Assembly (NCBI GenBank): GCA_034114085.1
Contig: JAXEWB010000024.1
Location: 1-64,000 of the forward strand
From: Spiro-02 sp034114085
GTDB taxonomy: Bacteria; Spirochaetota; Spirochaetia; Sphaerochaetales; Sphaerochaetaceae
Reading direction: 5' to 3'
DNA: 64,000 bases
In this document: piece by piece, positions 8,788-18,050 of the stretch
Position numbering within the stretch: the stretch's first letter is position 1
How the letters are laid out: every line of letters starts with the position of its first letter
Program-made: the position numbers and the translations under genes
The notes under the pieces: model-generated
Database searches by the model: none
The model's input: the letters and a program-made list of their open reading frames with translations, nothing else
What the model was told of the DNA's origin: nothing

Positions 8788-9529
8788 ACAATACTATGAT
8801 ACCGTTGCTGGTGTCTATGCACGAATAGCGTCGGAAAATCCCAAGATGGAACCGGCCGCGCAGATCATTGCGGAGAATATCGTAAAAGGGAACCTGATTC
8901 ATGTCATTGGTCCGGGAGGACATTCCAACATGGCGGCGGAGGAGGTCCTCTGGCGTGCCGGTGGTCTTGCGCCTATCAATGCGATTTTGGACGCAGGTAC
9001 GAATTTGATTCATGGGGCGAAGCGTTCCAACATCATAGAGCGTACATCCGGATATGCCGTGAAAGTTTTTGATAGCTATCGGATCGGACTTGTTCCTGGG
9101 GAAGTGATTGTCATCGTCAATGCTTATGGCATCAACTCAATGACTATTGAGTCAGTGCTGGAGGCGAAGAAACGGGGGATGGTCTCCATAGCGATCAGTT
9201 CAACTGGATTTGCAGAGAACGTGCCACAGGGGCATCCCGCCAGACATTGTTCCGGTAAGAATCTATATCAGGAGGCTGATTATTTCATCAACACATTAAT
9301 GCCCTATGGGGACGCCGTAGTCGATATAGACAACGTCGCGCAGAAAACCGGTCCGATTTCGACGTTGTGCAATGTATTCGCGATCAATCTTCTCATGATT
9401 AGCGTAGTGGGAAAACTGAGTGAAATGGGAATCGATCCTCCGTTGTGGATGAGTGCGAATTTACCTGGAGGCGATGAGAAGAACAAGGTTCTCGAAGAGA
9501 TGTATTTCCCTCGGGTCAAGCATCTATAG
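8759..9529 (+). CDS. SIS-domain sugar isomerase-like protein (UPF0309 type)
   Basis: A 256-residue SIS (sugar phosphate isomerase) domain protein. VIGPGGHSNMAAEEVLWRAGG near residue 46 is the phosphosugar-binding loop region. VIVNAYGINSMTIE and AIAISSTGFA-type segments follow. Such proteins bind or isomerise phosphorylated sugars, or act as sensors. Here it sits between the TRAP transporter and the NagB-like gene and probably handles the amino-sugar phosphate (inference). Possible starts are GTG 8759 (GGAG 7 nt upstream), ATG 8765 and ATG 8771; the first is used here. Confidence 0.82.
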   Translation: MVMHMTKEIRQYYDTVAGVYARIASENPKMEPAAQIIAENIVKGNLIHVIGPGGHSNMAAEEVLWRAGGLAPINAILDAGTNLIHGAKRSNIIERTSGYAVKVFDSYRIGLVPGEVIVIVNAYGINSMTIESVLEAKKRGMVSIAISSTGFAENVPQGHPARHCSGKNLYQEADYFINTLMPYGDAVVDIDNVAQKTGPISTLCNVFAINLLMISVVGKLSEMGIDPPLWMSANLPGGDEKNKVLEEMYFPRVKHL

Positions 9530-9534
9530 ACGAT

Positions 9535-10356
9535 ATGAAAAGGGGAGGCGATTTGAGCCTGTTGAATAATACGATGAATGATTCCAGAGATTTGAAGTTC
9601 GACAAACTGTCCGTAAGGATTTTTGATACATCGGAAGCCATGGGAAACGGAGCGGCGGATTCCATTGCAAAAGATATCCGTAGGATTGCGACGGAAAAAG
9701 GGTTCGTGCGAATGATGTTCGCCGCAGCCCCATCTCAGGATACGACCTTGCGGGCGTTGACGGGAATGTCCGATATCCCATGGGACAAGGTCGTTGCATT
9801 CCACATGGATGAATATGTTGGAATTAGTGAGACACGTCCTCAGTCTTTTAGAAACTATTTGTACAAACATGTGTTTTCATTGATAGGTTGTTCTTCCGTT
9901 CATTACATCGAAGGTGACGCTCCTGATACGGCTTTGGAGGTGGAACGGTATGAGCGGCTGCTCCGTGAAGCTCCCCTTGATATCGTTGTCCTGGGTATTG
10001 GTGAGAACGGGCACATTGCGTTCAACGATCCTCCCGAGGCGGATTTTGATGATTTCCGGTATGTCCGTATTGTGAAGTTAAGTGAGAAGTCAAGGATACA
10101 GCAAGTCCACGACGGATGTTTTGAAGAGCTCTGTGAAGTACCTCGTGATGCGATTACCGTTACGATTCCTGCGTTCCGGTCCGCTAAGATCTTGCACTGT
10201 GTAGTTCCGAATTCTCGGAAGGCCCGAGCTGTCAAACAGGCTCTCGTTGGCCCTGTGGACGCGAGCTGTCCTGCGTCTATCCTCCGGACTCATTCCGATG
10301 CCACGTTGTTTCTTGATAGCGGCAGTTTTTCACTGATGGAATCGTCCAGCACCTAA
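9535..10356 (+). CDS. nagB: Glucosamine-6-phosphate deaminase-like protein (NagB family)
   Basis: A 273-residue NagB/6-phosphogluconolactonase-fold protein. Diagnostic motifs are AFHMDEYVGI near 84 (the general-base Asp region) and LGIGENGHIAFNDPP near 153. The family converts glucosamine 6-phosphate to fructose 6-phosphate plus ammonia. Last gene of the operon, 5 bp after the SIS gene, followed by a strong terminator. The ATG at 9535 lacks a good ribosome binding site; a TTG at 9553 directly follows AGGGGAGG and may be the true start. The substrate may differ from GlcN6P, as the partner deacetylase is also atypical. Confidence 0.85.
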   Translation: MKRGGDLSLLNNTMNDSRDLKFDKLSVRIFDTSEAMGNGAADSIAKDIRRIATEKGFVRMMFAAAPSQDTTLRALTGMSDIPWDKVVAFHMDEYVGISETRPQSFRNYLYKHVFSLIGCSSVHYIEGDAPDTALEVERYERLLREAPLDIVVLGIGENGHIAFNDPPEADFDDFRYVRIVKLSEKSRIQQVHDGCFEELCEVPRDAITVTIPAFRSAKILHCVVPNSRKARAVKQALVGPVDASCPASILRTHSDATLFLDSGSFSLMESSST

Positions 10357-10425
10357 CATGTTGCCGCGAGTGTATCCGATGTGGGGTTTGTGTTGAGCCG
10401 CTTAGCACCAAGCCGCCCCTGAACT

Positions 10426-10470
10426 AAAAAAAAGGAGTGTCACACTGATTGTGCGGACACTCCTTTTTTT
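10426..10470. terminator. Bidirectional terminator between nagB-like gene and ackA
   Basis: A perfect 15-bp inverted repeat (AAAAAAAGGAGTGTC at 10427-10441 and GACACTCCTTTTTTT at 10456-10470) with a 14-nt loop that can itself pair (CACA/TGTG). It carries T-runs on both strands and sits between convergent genes, so it should terminate both transcripts. Confidence 0.92.
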
Positions 10471-10486
10471 GTATCAAGCGTTTTGT

Positions 10487-11821
10487 TTATTTCGCATGGG
10501 CGATGATCTTCGCCAGCTCCGGCTTCTTTTCCAGGTTGGCGACCAGGCCACGGGCGCGCGCTTTGTTCTGATAGCCCTTGTCCTCGAAGGTGTAGTGGAA
10601 GTTGGTATGGACATCGTATGTGCCATTCATCAATGCGAAGGCGTCTTCAGTGATGACCAGTTCCTCGTCGGTGGGAATGACGAAAATCTTGACTGGTGAA
10701 TCGTCTGCGCTGATCTCCAACTCCGCGTTGCGGCAGTGGGCGAGGTCATTCTTTTTGCAGTCGAGCTTGATGCCGAAATTATCAAGGCCTCCACAGGCCC
10801 CCTCTCGGATATGCTCTCCCATCTCTCCGACACCGGCGGTGAACACGACCGCGTCGACACGGCCGAGCAAGGCGGCATAGGCTCCGATATATTTTCTGAT
10901 ACGGTGGCATTCCATGTCGATGCCTAACTTGGCTTTTTCATCACCTTCAAGTGCCGCCTGATGTACATCGCGCCGGTCGCTCTTGCCGCAGATGCCGATC
11001 AGGCCGCTCTTTTTGTTGAGCATGGTGTCCATCTCGGAAGGCGTCATCCCAGTATGATTCATGATATAGGGGAGGATCGCGGGATCCAGGTCACCGGAGC
11101 GGCTGCCCATCACCAGACCTTCAAGGGGGGTGAGCCCCATGGAAGTATCGACGCAGACGCCATTCTTTACCGCGCAGACGGAAGCGCCATTGCCGATATG
11201 GCAGATGATGACGTTGGTATCCTTGTTTTCCTTGCCGAGCAACACCGCGGCGCGTTTTGCGCAATACAGATGGCTGGTTCCATGGAATCCGTACCTGCGG
11301 ACATTGTATTTGGTGTACCATTCGTAGGGAACTGCGTACATGAACGCTTCTGGCGGCATTGTCTGGTGCCATGCCGTATCCATGACGATTGCGTGGGGAA
11401 TATTCGGCATGACCTTGCGGGCCGCTTCGATACCCATGATATTGGCCGGCATATGAAGTGGGCCAAGCGGGATGATTCCCTTAAGATCTTCAACTACTTG
11501 ATCAGTTACCAGCGTTGACTTCTTGAACAGTTCGCCTCCATGCAGTACCCGATGTCCGACGGCACCGATTTGCGACAGGTCGTCAATGACTCCGTATTCC
11601 TTGTCCAGCAGCAGACTGATGATTAGCTCGATGGCTTCCTTGTGGGTAGGGGAAGAGAACTTGGTGGCGTACTGGGGCTTGCCGACAGCGTTATGCTCGA
11701 TTGTCGAATACTCCAAGCCGATGCGCTCTACTACACCGACAGCCAGGACATCCTTGTTGTCCCAGTCGTATACCTGGTATTTTGCGGATGAACTACCACA
11801 ATTCAGAGTCAGAATAACCAT
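10487..11821 (-). CDS. ackA: Acetate kinase
   Basis: A 444-residue acetate kinase, which makes ATP from acetyl phosphate in fermentation. Typical ASKHA-fold motifs are visible: TLNCGSSSAKYQ at the N terminus, GHRVLHGGELF, the Arg/His region YGFHGTSH, CHIGNGASV, and the signature DTSMGLTPLEGLVMGSRSGD. It is somewhat longer than the ~400-residue norm. The ATG at 11821 has GAGGAG 8 nt upstream; the upstream GTG at 11830 sits on top of that site and is rejected. No phosphotransacetylase gene is adjacent. An interrupted palindrome lies about 60 bp upstream. Confidence 0.97.
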   Translation of the reverse strand: MVILTLNCGSSSAKYQVYDWDNKDVLAVGVVERIGLEYSTIEHNAVGKPQYATKFSSPTHKEAIELIISLLLDKEYGVIDDLSQIGAVGHRVLHGGELFKKSTLVTDQVVEDLKGIIPLGPLHMPANIMGIEAARKVMPNIPHAIVMDTAWHQTMPPEAFMYAVPYEWYTKYNVRRYGFHGTSHLYCAKRAAVLLGKENKDTNVIICHIGNGASVCAVKNGVCVDTSMGLTPLEGLVMGSRSGDLDPAILPYIMNHTGMTPSEMDTMLNKKSGLIGICGKSDRRDVHQAALEGDEKAKLGIDMECHRIRKYIGAYAALLGRVDAVVFTAGVGEMGEHIREGACGGLDNFGIKLDCKKNDLAHCRNAELEISADDSPVKIFVIPTDEELVITEDAFALMNGTYDVHTNFHYTFEDKGYQNKARARGLVANLEKKPELAKIIAHAK

Positions 11822-11881
11822 GAAATACACTCCTCGATTCTTGGTTTATCAGAATAAAAATTAAATTTTGGTATTAATGAT

Positions 11882-11902
11882 ATGCGTCAAAAATTGTCGC
11901 AT
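11882..11902. promoter_or_regulatory. Interrupted palindrome upstream of ackA (possible operator)
   Basis: ATGCGTCAA-AAA-TTGTCGCAT: two 9-bp arms with one mismatch around an AT-rich centre, overlapping the expected ackA promoter (minus-strand -35-like TTGACG at 11890-11885). It has the size and symmetry of a repressor site, but I do not recognise the regulator. Confidence 0.4.
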
Positions 11903-12095
11903 GAATTGAAGAAAAAAGCAACGGGAGAAGACTATGGATTCGTTCATCTCGCATGTATTTCCTGGCTCACTGTGTTTTTTTCTGTATCGTTCATTCCAGT
12001 TTTTCTTATTGCGGGAAAATACTGAGAAACTTGCTCTGAACGTGGGTTTCTTGAGGTCTTTGAATCACCAGCCGGGTTTTTTCATCTGATATGGT

Positions 12096-13556
12096 ATGAA
12101 GTACCAACCAGATTTGCCAAATTCCAGTCTGCGTATCCTGTTTCTTCTCCTGATATTCTTGTGGCTGGACACCTTTCTTTCAGGTTCCTCCAAGGCCCTT
12201 TCATCAGGGTCTTCATCGTGGCGTCCCGTTTCCCTGCTTACGACAGGGTTCTGCCAAGATGGGGGAAAACGATGGATTCGAACCGACTTGCGTTCTTTGC
12301 ATGCAACCGCCGCGTGCATGTTTGAGGGCGATGTCTCGATTCATCATTCCCTGGACCTGCCCGGCGGCGACGTATCGCCAGCGGGGATATCCAGCCCTGT
12401 CGTGCGCTTTGCGGGTAAGCTGACATTTTTAGATGGGCTACAGGTTCAGATTGGATGGCTACGACCCCGAAACCTTGCGTATGACCTGTTTCACCCCATG
12501 CGACTGTCCGCCGTCGCCGATGGCATCCCCCTTGGAGGCGATTTCTTCAGTTTCCCTACGGCGACTACATCACAACATATATTTCCTGGGATCGCATTAG
12601 AGTATTCTGCCGACTCCAAGTGGTTGGGAGCCATGACATTCGGCGTAGCGACGGGCTTTCCTTGCTGGACGGGGGAAAAACCGATGCTTTCCATGATGCT
12701 TATGGAATCGCAGCCCTCGGCAATCAGAATTTCCATCGGTCTGTTGTTCGTCCACAACACGGAGGGGTTGTCCTCGGGCGAGGCTCCGACGGTCGCATCG
12801 CCATCCATTGAATGGTCCGCCGTACATCCTTTTCTTGCATTTGTGGCGTTGGGCAAGGTCGAATCCAGTCCTGTGCCATTCATGGGTTTTGCCATCCGGT
12901 CCGGCGTCTCTTTCAGGATGGGGTTTGATCGTTCCCTCGGCTATGGCGCGACCAGCGGCTGGTTTGTTACTGCGAAACGCCGGGAGACTGAGATCGAAGC
13001 GTATTGGAAGCACGACGCAGGTGGATTCCAGTTGACCTCGCCAGTCGGTCCGCAACAACGGCCAATTCAACTGTCGCGGTTGGTTTTGCGTTACTGTGCA
13101 TCATGGTTCCTTGTGGAATGCCAGTATGATGACACCCTGTACCAGCCCCCGGTGCATGGAGGTTCGCGGCAACGTCGAAAAGCTACGGGCGATATATCAT
13201 TCTCAATATTGAGCAAGGCTGCTTCATATAAGGTGTTCGTCAAAGATGCTGCGACATGGTTTCCAGATGGAAGGCGGAGCGGAATCCGTACCCTTGGGAT
13301 CAACCTGAAAAACACTGTCCGGGGAGTGTCGTGCATACTGACGGGCGAAGTCGCATGGTTACGCGGCGGCGGAAACCTGCCGGAGTTGTTCGGAGGGTAT
13401 AAGCTCCTGCTGGATGTCGGTATCGCCCGCATCTCGTGGAGTGCGGACGCATTCTTCGTCTCCTTGAAGTTGCGCGAATCGTTGCGCAACGGCAGCCTGA
13501 CTTGTTCCATCGATACGAAAAGACGTTTTTCTCTTTCGTTTTCACTATCGTTGTGA
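12096..13556 (+). CDS. Hypothetical protein, probable outer-membrane beta-barrel
   Basis: A 486-residue protein I do not recognise by name. It begins with a hydrophobic signal-like segment (RILFLLLIFLWLDTFLSG). It then consists of many short alternating hydrophobic/polar strands rich in Ser, Gly and aromatic residues, and ends in KRRFSLSFSLSL, which resembles the C-terminal strand recognised by the BAM machinery. Outer-membrane location is inferred. It stands alone, with ackA divergent upstream and a DMT transporter downstream. The start ATG lacks a strong ribosome binding site. Confidence 0.65.
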   Translation: MKYQPDLPNSSLRILFLLLIFLWLDTFLSGSSKALSSGSSSWRPVSLLTTGFCQDGGKRWIRTDLRSLHATAACMFEGDVSIHHSLDLPGGDVSPAGISSPVVRFAGKLTFLDGLQVQIGWLRPRNLAYDLFHPMRLSAVADGIPLGGDFFSFPTATTSQHIFPGIALEYSADSKWLGAMTFGVATGFPCWTGEKPMLSMMLMESQPSAIRISIGLLFVHNTEGLSSGEAPTVASPSIEWSAVHPFLAFVALGKVESSPVPFMGFAIRSGVSFRMGFDRSLGYGATSGWFVTAKRRETEIEAYWKHDAGGFQLTSPVGPQQRPIQLSRLVLRYCASWFLVECQYDDTLYQPPVHGGSRQRRKATGDISFSILSKAASYKVFVKDAATWFPDGRRSGIRTLGINLKNTVRGVSCILTGEVAWLRGGGNLPELFGGYKLLLDVGIARISWSADAFFVSLKLRESLRNGSLTCSIDTKRRFSLSFSLSL

Positions 13557-13776
13557 CTGTTGCGTTTCGATACATAGTCCTCTCGCGACATGAGAATTTT
13601 AAGCCGTGTCGTTTTCTATTGATGTTGGTTCATGGCATATATTTTTGTGATGTTACGGAATAAATGATTTGGCGGACGCTGTTTTTATCTGAGGGATGGT
13701 CTGATGTCATTGAAATAATATGAAGACTTTCTGTAATATGGAAAATGCGCCGAATCAGACAAAGGAACAAGCTTCA

Positions 13777-14832
13777 ATGAAGAATAAAAATAAAAGTATG
13801 GTTGCGACGTTTCATGCGTTGTTGGCCGCAGTGTTCTATTCCCTGAACACCCCGTTGTCAAAGGTGTTGTTAAACGATGTGCCGCCGACTTATATGGCGG
13901 CGTTTTTGTACCTGGGCGCAGGGGGTGGTGTCGGTCTGATGTATTTATTCCATTGGAAGAATGAGGATAAAGATGAACGACTCGGGAAAAGCGATCTGCC
14001 GTATGCTTTTGGAATGATAACGTTGGATATACTGGCGCCAATTTTTCTCATGGTGGGCATAAATATCGGTTCCGCTTCAAATGCATCATTGCTTGGGAAT
14101 TTTGAAATTGTGGCGACAGCAGTGATAGCATTGCTGTTTTTCAAGGAGGCTGTATCAAGCAGGCTATGGATAGCGATAGGGTTTATTACACTCTCCAGCA
14201 TCATTCTATCTTTTGAAGGCGGCACTAGCTTTGAGTTTTCATATGGTTCTCTTTTTGTGCTTATGGCCACGATCTGCTGGGGTCTTGAAAACAACTGTAC
14301 GAGAAGCATATCGGATAAGAGTACTTATCAGATTGTAACATTGAAGGGCGTATTGTCTGGTAGCGGTTCATTTGTCGTAGCGTCTACGCTGGGAGAGAAA
14401 CTGCCTGAATTGAGATTTATCATATATGCGTCGCTACTGGGTTTTGTCGCATATGGCCTGAGCATTTTCATGTATGTCAGGGCGCAACGCAATCTAGGGG
14501 CTGCGAAGACAAGCGCCTATTATGCGTTCGCTCCATTTATCGGCGCTTTTCTGTCTTTTGTTTTAAATGGAGAACATCTAACGCTGATTTACATGGTCGC
14601 GCTCTCTTTTATGGTTGTCGGCACAGTATTTGTCGTGCTTGATACAATGGTCAAGCACCATGCGCATCTGCATGTTCATTCTGTTGAACATACCCATGGC
14701 GGTGTTGCTCATACGCATGTAATTATGCACAGCCATGGACATAACCATATCGTGGGGGCTGAAAAACATGAACATCGTCATAAAGATTATGGACCGAGTG
14801 AAGAGCATATGACCGCCCATGCCAACCCGTAG
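13777..14832 (+). CDS. DMT-superfamily transporter (EamA type) with histidine-rich tail
   Basis: About 351 residues with ten predicted transmembrane helices in two EamA-like halves (LLAAVFYSLNTPLSKVLL near the N terminus; GLSIFMYVRAQRNLGAAKTS in the second half). The last ~60 residues form a hydrophilic tail with many HxH pairs (for example HHAHLHVHSVEHTHG, HSHGHNH, HEHRHKD), which looks like a metal-binding segment, as in zinc or nickel transporters. Substrate unknown; the tail suggests metal export or metal sensing (inference). The ATG at 13777 has AAAGGA 10 nt upstream; an ATG at 13720 in frame is possible. Confidence 0.85.
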   Translation: MKNKNKSMVATFHALLAAVFYSLNTPLSKVLLNDVPPTYMAAFLYLGAGGGVGLMYLFHWKNEDKDERLGKSDLPYAFGMITLDILAPIFLMVGINIGSASNASLLGNFEIVATAVIALLFFKEAVSSRLWIAIGFITLSSIILSFEGGTSFEFSYGSLFVLMATICWGLENNCTRSISDKSTYQIVTLKGVLSGSGSFVVASTLGEKLPELRFIIYASLLGFVAYGLSIFMYVRAQRNLGAAKTSAYYAFAPFIGAFLSFVLNGEHLTLIYMVALSFMVVGTVFVVLDTMVKHHAHLHVHSVEHTHGGVAHTHVIMHSHGHNHIVGAEKHEHRHKDYGPSEEHMTAHANP

Positions 14833-14922
14833 GCGCATTATGTTTCCGTGATATTTCAAGGAAATTGATTGCCTCGTAGCTTGAATTCTTCTTGTAGCCG
14901 AAGAATTGAAGTGTTCAACCCA

Positions 14923-15846
14923 TCAGCTTGGTTGGAAATCTTCTTCTCTCCAATCTCCGATCAATTTGATTTCGCGTTGGAGGTCAATGCCGGTAGCTTC
15001 CAGCACCGTGCGTCTGGCGATCTCCGCCAATCGCCAGATATCCAAACTGGTCGCCTTGTGTTCTGGATTTAAAAAGAAATTTGCATGAGCGACGCTGATT
15101 TGCGCTCCTCCATACCGACGGCCCTTGAGTCCGCGTTCCTCTATGAGTTTGCCTGCGAACAGTCCTTCTTTCGGATTCTTGAACATGCTTCCAGCCGATG
15201 GATAGTCATATTGCCCCGTCTGCCTTCTTTTTGTTTTTGCCTGTTCCTTGCGAAGCCTCGCTTCGGCGGTCTGGTTCGTCGGCGCCAGCCTAAAGCCCGC
15301 TTCAAAAATGACCAAATCGTCCCTATCTGAAAAAGGAGAGTGCCTGTAGGAGAACAGATCTGTAGTCGCTTCCATTCTATGGAGGTTTCCGTCCAGCGTC
15401 AGATAGTCGATGTATTCCAATGACTGGCTGATCTGTAGTCCCGGTACTCCTGCATTGCCCGCGATTGCACCGCCGACCGTCCCCGGTATGCCCCCCAGCC
15501 GCTCCATCCCCGCAAGTCCGTTCTCAATTGCAAAATTGATTGCCTTGTCTAACGATAAGCCGCATCGGCTACAGAGAAGTTCACCCCGTACATGGCAACT
15601 GGTAAGCTTGCGGGTGAACAACACCATTCCCCGGATACCCCGGTCGCTGACTAGGACATTCGAACCGCCGCCAAGGATAGTGAGCGGCAGTTGCCGTTGT
15701 CGCACGAATTCTAGCGTTTCCCTAAGTTCTTGCAATGAAGTCGGAGTGGCCGTGTAATCCGCCGTACCGCCACATTTAAAGGTTGTATGTTCGGCAATGG
15801 ATTCGTTTTGTGTAATCAGGTTCTCATATGATGATTGTTCGTCCAT
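14923..15846 (-). CDS. murB: UDP-N-acetylmuramate dehydrogenase
   Basis: A 307-residue flavoenzyme that reduces UDP-GlcNAc-enolpyruvate to UDP-MurNAc in peptidoglycan synthesis. FAD-binding motifs LGGGSNVLVSD and GIPGTVGGAIAGNAG are clear; the catalytic-site stretch YDYPSAGSMFKNP and the C-terminal LIEERGLKGRRYGGAQIS follow. The start at 15846 (MDEQSSYENL) has AAGGA 8 nt upstream; the longer frame to 15981 would add about 45 unrelated residues. Divergent from cysS. Confidence 0.95.
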   Translation of the reverse strand: MDEQSSYENLITQNESIAEHTTFKCGGTADYTATPTSLQELRETLEFVRQRQLPLTILGGGSNVLVSDRGIRGMVLFTRKLTSCHVRGELLCSRCGLSLDKAINFAIENGLAGMERLGGIPGTVGGAIAGNAGVPGLQISQSLEYIDYLTLDGNLHRMEATTDLFSYRHSPFSDRDDLVIFEAGFRLAPTNQTAEARLRKEQAKTKRRQTGQYDYPSAGSMFKNPKEGLFAGKLIEERGLKGRRYGGAQISVAHANFFLNPEHKATSLDIWRLAEIARRTVLEATGIDLQREIKLIGDWREEDFQPS

Positions 15847-16075
15847 ATTGGTCGTCCTTATTTGAATATCCATTTTGTTATTGATGATGATGTTGTTGGA
15901 GTGCACGACTCTCCCGTTGTAAGGAGTGTCTGAAATAGGCAAGTCGGGCCGGCTTGTCAAAGCCAGCATTGATTTTTTCACCGGTATTGCTTATTGTTGT
16001 ATCCATACGGGTATATTATCCCGTTTTGCTGGCTCAGACAACAAACATCTGTGCTGGCTGAAGGAGCCCAAAATC

Positions 16076-17491
16076 ATGTCAGTTTTTTTGTACAACACGA
16101 TGTCCCGCAGTGTCGAACCGTTCAAGCCTATTTCTGATGAACATGTAACGATGTACTGTTGCGGGCCGACCGTGTACAACTACGCCCATATTGGAAACCT
16201 TCGCACCTATATCTTTGAAGATGTGCTTAAGCGTACTCTGCTTCATGCGGGTTACAAGGTAAAGCATGTCATGAACATCACCGACGTCGGCCACCTGACT
16301 GGAGACGGTGACGACGGCGAAGACAAGATGGAGAAAAGCGCGCGGGAATCAGGCAAAAGCGTCTGGGATATCGCGTGTTTCTATACCGAAGCGTTTTTCA
16401 AGGACTTTGATGCCCTTCACAATATTCGTCCTGACATCATCTGTAAAGCGACTGACCACATTTCCGACATGATCGCATTGATCAAGCGTTTGGAAGTCGG
16501 CGGACATACGTACATCGCCGGAGGAAACGTCTACTTCAGTATCGACACCTTCCCCGACTACGGCAAACTGGCTCGCCTGGATTTGAACGAACTCCGCAGT
16601 GGTGCGCGCATTGACGTGGACGACAACAAGCGCAATCCCAAGGATTTCGTCCTGTGGTTCACCAACAGCAAGTTCGGAGAGCAGGCGATGATGTGGGATT
16701 CACCATGGGGAAGGGGGTATCCCGGCTGGCATGTCGAATGCTCCGCCATGAGCATGAAATATCTCGGTGAGCATTTCGACATCCATTGCGGAGGGATCGA
16801 CGCGATTCCCGTCCATCATACCAATGAAATAGCGCAGAGCGAAGCCGCGACTGGCCATACGTGGGTCAACTATTGGTTGCATGGAGAATTCCTGTTGAAC
16901 GACACGGGTAAGATGAGCAAAAGCTCCGGTGAGTTCCTTACCTTGCCTGTTATAATCGGCAAGGGCTATGAGCCTGTGGACTATCGGTATTTCATTCTCG
17001 GTGGACACTATCGTTCTCAGCTCAGGTTCTCGTGGCAGGCTTTGGACACCGCCAGGACCAGCCGCAAGAACCTGTTCGATCGTATCGCTTCCCTCAAGGC
17101 TGAGACGGCGCCTGCCAGTGAACTTGGCGCCGTTGCGTCAAAATGGGCAGCTTTGTTCGACGAGCATCTGTTCAATGACTTGAACGCACCCCGCGGCCTC
17201 GCCGACCTTTGGGGAGTGTTGAAGGACGATGCTGTTCCTGCGGCTGAAAAGCTTGCCGCCGCTTATGGCATGGATGCCGTCCTGGGGTTCGGGCTGGAAA
17301 CTGTGCGGGCCAGGAAACAGGAAGATGAACTGGTCGACGATCCCCAGGCATTGGCGTTGGTGGAGCAGCGCGCAGTAGCTAAAAAAGCACGCGACTTCAA
17401 GCTCGCCGATGAAATCAGAGCCAAGCTGGATACCTTGGGGTATATTGTAAAAGACACACCTACAGGGACTACGCTTGTAAAAAAGATGTAA
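16076..17491 (+). CDS. cysS: Cysteinyl-tRNA synthetase
   Basis: A 471-residue class I aminoacyl-tRNA synthetase charging tRNA-Cys. The signature elements are YCCGPTVYNYAHIGNLRTY (zinc Cys plus HIGH-like AHIGN), HVECSAMSMKYLG, HTNEIAQSEA and the KMSKSSGEFLT loop, with a C-terminal helical domain. The start at 16076 has GAAGGAG 9 nt upstream; the longer frame from 15926 runs into the divergent promoter region. It is 28 bp before the sigma-factor gene. Confidence 0.97.
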   Translation: MSVFLYNTMSRSVEPFKPISDEHVTMYCCGPTVYNYAHIGNLRTYIFEDVLKRTLLHAGYKVKHVMNITDVGHLTGDGDDGEDKMEKSARESGKSVWDIACFYTEAFFKDFDALHNIRPDIICKATDHISDMIALIKRLEVGGHTYIAGGNVYFSIDTFPDYGKLARLDLNELRSGARIDVDDNKRNPKDFVLWFTNSKFGEQAMMWDSPWGRGYPGWHVECSAMSMKYLGEHFDIHCGGIDAIPVHHTNEIAQSEAATGHTWVNYWLHGEFLLNDTGKMSKSSGEFLTLPVIIGKGYEPVDYRYFILGGHYRSQLRFSWQALDTARTSRKNLFDRIASLKAETAPASELGAVASKWAALFDEHLFNDLNAPRGLADLWGVLKDDAVPAAEKLAAAYGMDAVLGFGLETVRARKQEDELVDDPQALALVEQRAVAKKARDFKLADEIRAKLDTLGYIVKDTPTGTTLVKKM

Positions 17492-17519
17492 CCAACATCA
17501 AGGTTTGTTGTTAAGGATT

Positions 17520-18050
17520 ATGGAAATCAAAAGTAGCGACGAGCAGACATTTCGGCAAGTCTATGAGGATGTATTTCCTATTGTGATGAAAGTTGCGTAC
17601 CATGTGACTTTCAACATTGATGTAGCCGAGGATATCTGCCAGGAAGCGTTCATCAGGTTCTATGACAAGGGCATGGAGTTCGCTTCCGAGGATGACGCCA
17701 AGTATTGGCTGATCCGGGTGACGAAGAATCTCGCCATCAACCATGTGAAACGCAAGATGCGGGAGCAGGGGATGGTGGACAAGATCAAGAAGATGCCGGC
17801 TCCTGGTTCATATAAAGACGGTGGGGATGAGCTGGTATTCAAGGAGACTCGGGCGTTGGTGCGTGAGGCCGTTGAAAAGCTACCGGAGAAGTTCCGGTCT
17901 GTCATCGTACTGAAAGAGTACGCTGATATGGATTACAAACAGATCGGCAAGGTTCTCCAGATTTCTGAAAGCAACGTGAAGGTCAGAGTGCATCGGGCCC
18001 GTAAGATGATGGAGTCGATGCTAGACCGGGAGGAAGTGAATGTGCCTTGA
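17520..18050 (+). CDS. ECF-type RNA polymerase sigma factor
   Basis: A 176-residue sigma-70 family protein with only regions 2 and 4. Region 2 is VAYHVTFNIDVAEDICQEAFIRFYD with YWLIRVTKNLAINHVKR; region 4 is AVEKLPEKFRSVIVLKEYADMDYKQIG with the HTH ISESNVKVRVHRARKMM. The partner anti-sigma factor overlaps its 3' end by 11 bp, the usual arrangement for an ECF switch. A regulon cannot be told from sequence. The start at 17520 has AAGGA close by (2-nt gap). Confidence 0.92.
   Translation: MEIKSSDEQTFRQVYEDVFPIVMKVAYHVTFNIDVAEDICQEAFIRFYDKGMEFASEDDAKYWLIRVTKNLAINHVKRKMREQGMVDKIKKMPAPGSYKDGGDELVFKETRALVREAVEKLPEKFRSVIVLKEYADMDYKQIGKVLQISESNVKVRVHRARKMMESMLDREEVNVP

Noticed and set aside
3919..10356. 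Sialic acid (nan) operon
   Set aside because: A TRAP transporter with nagA/nagB-like genes suggests it, but neuraminate lyase, ManNAc kinase and epimerase genes are all missing.
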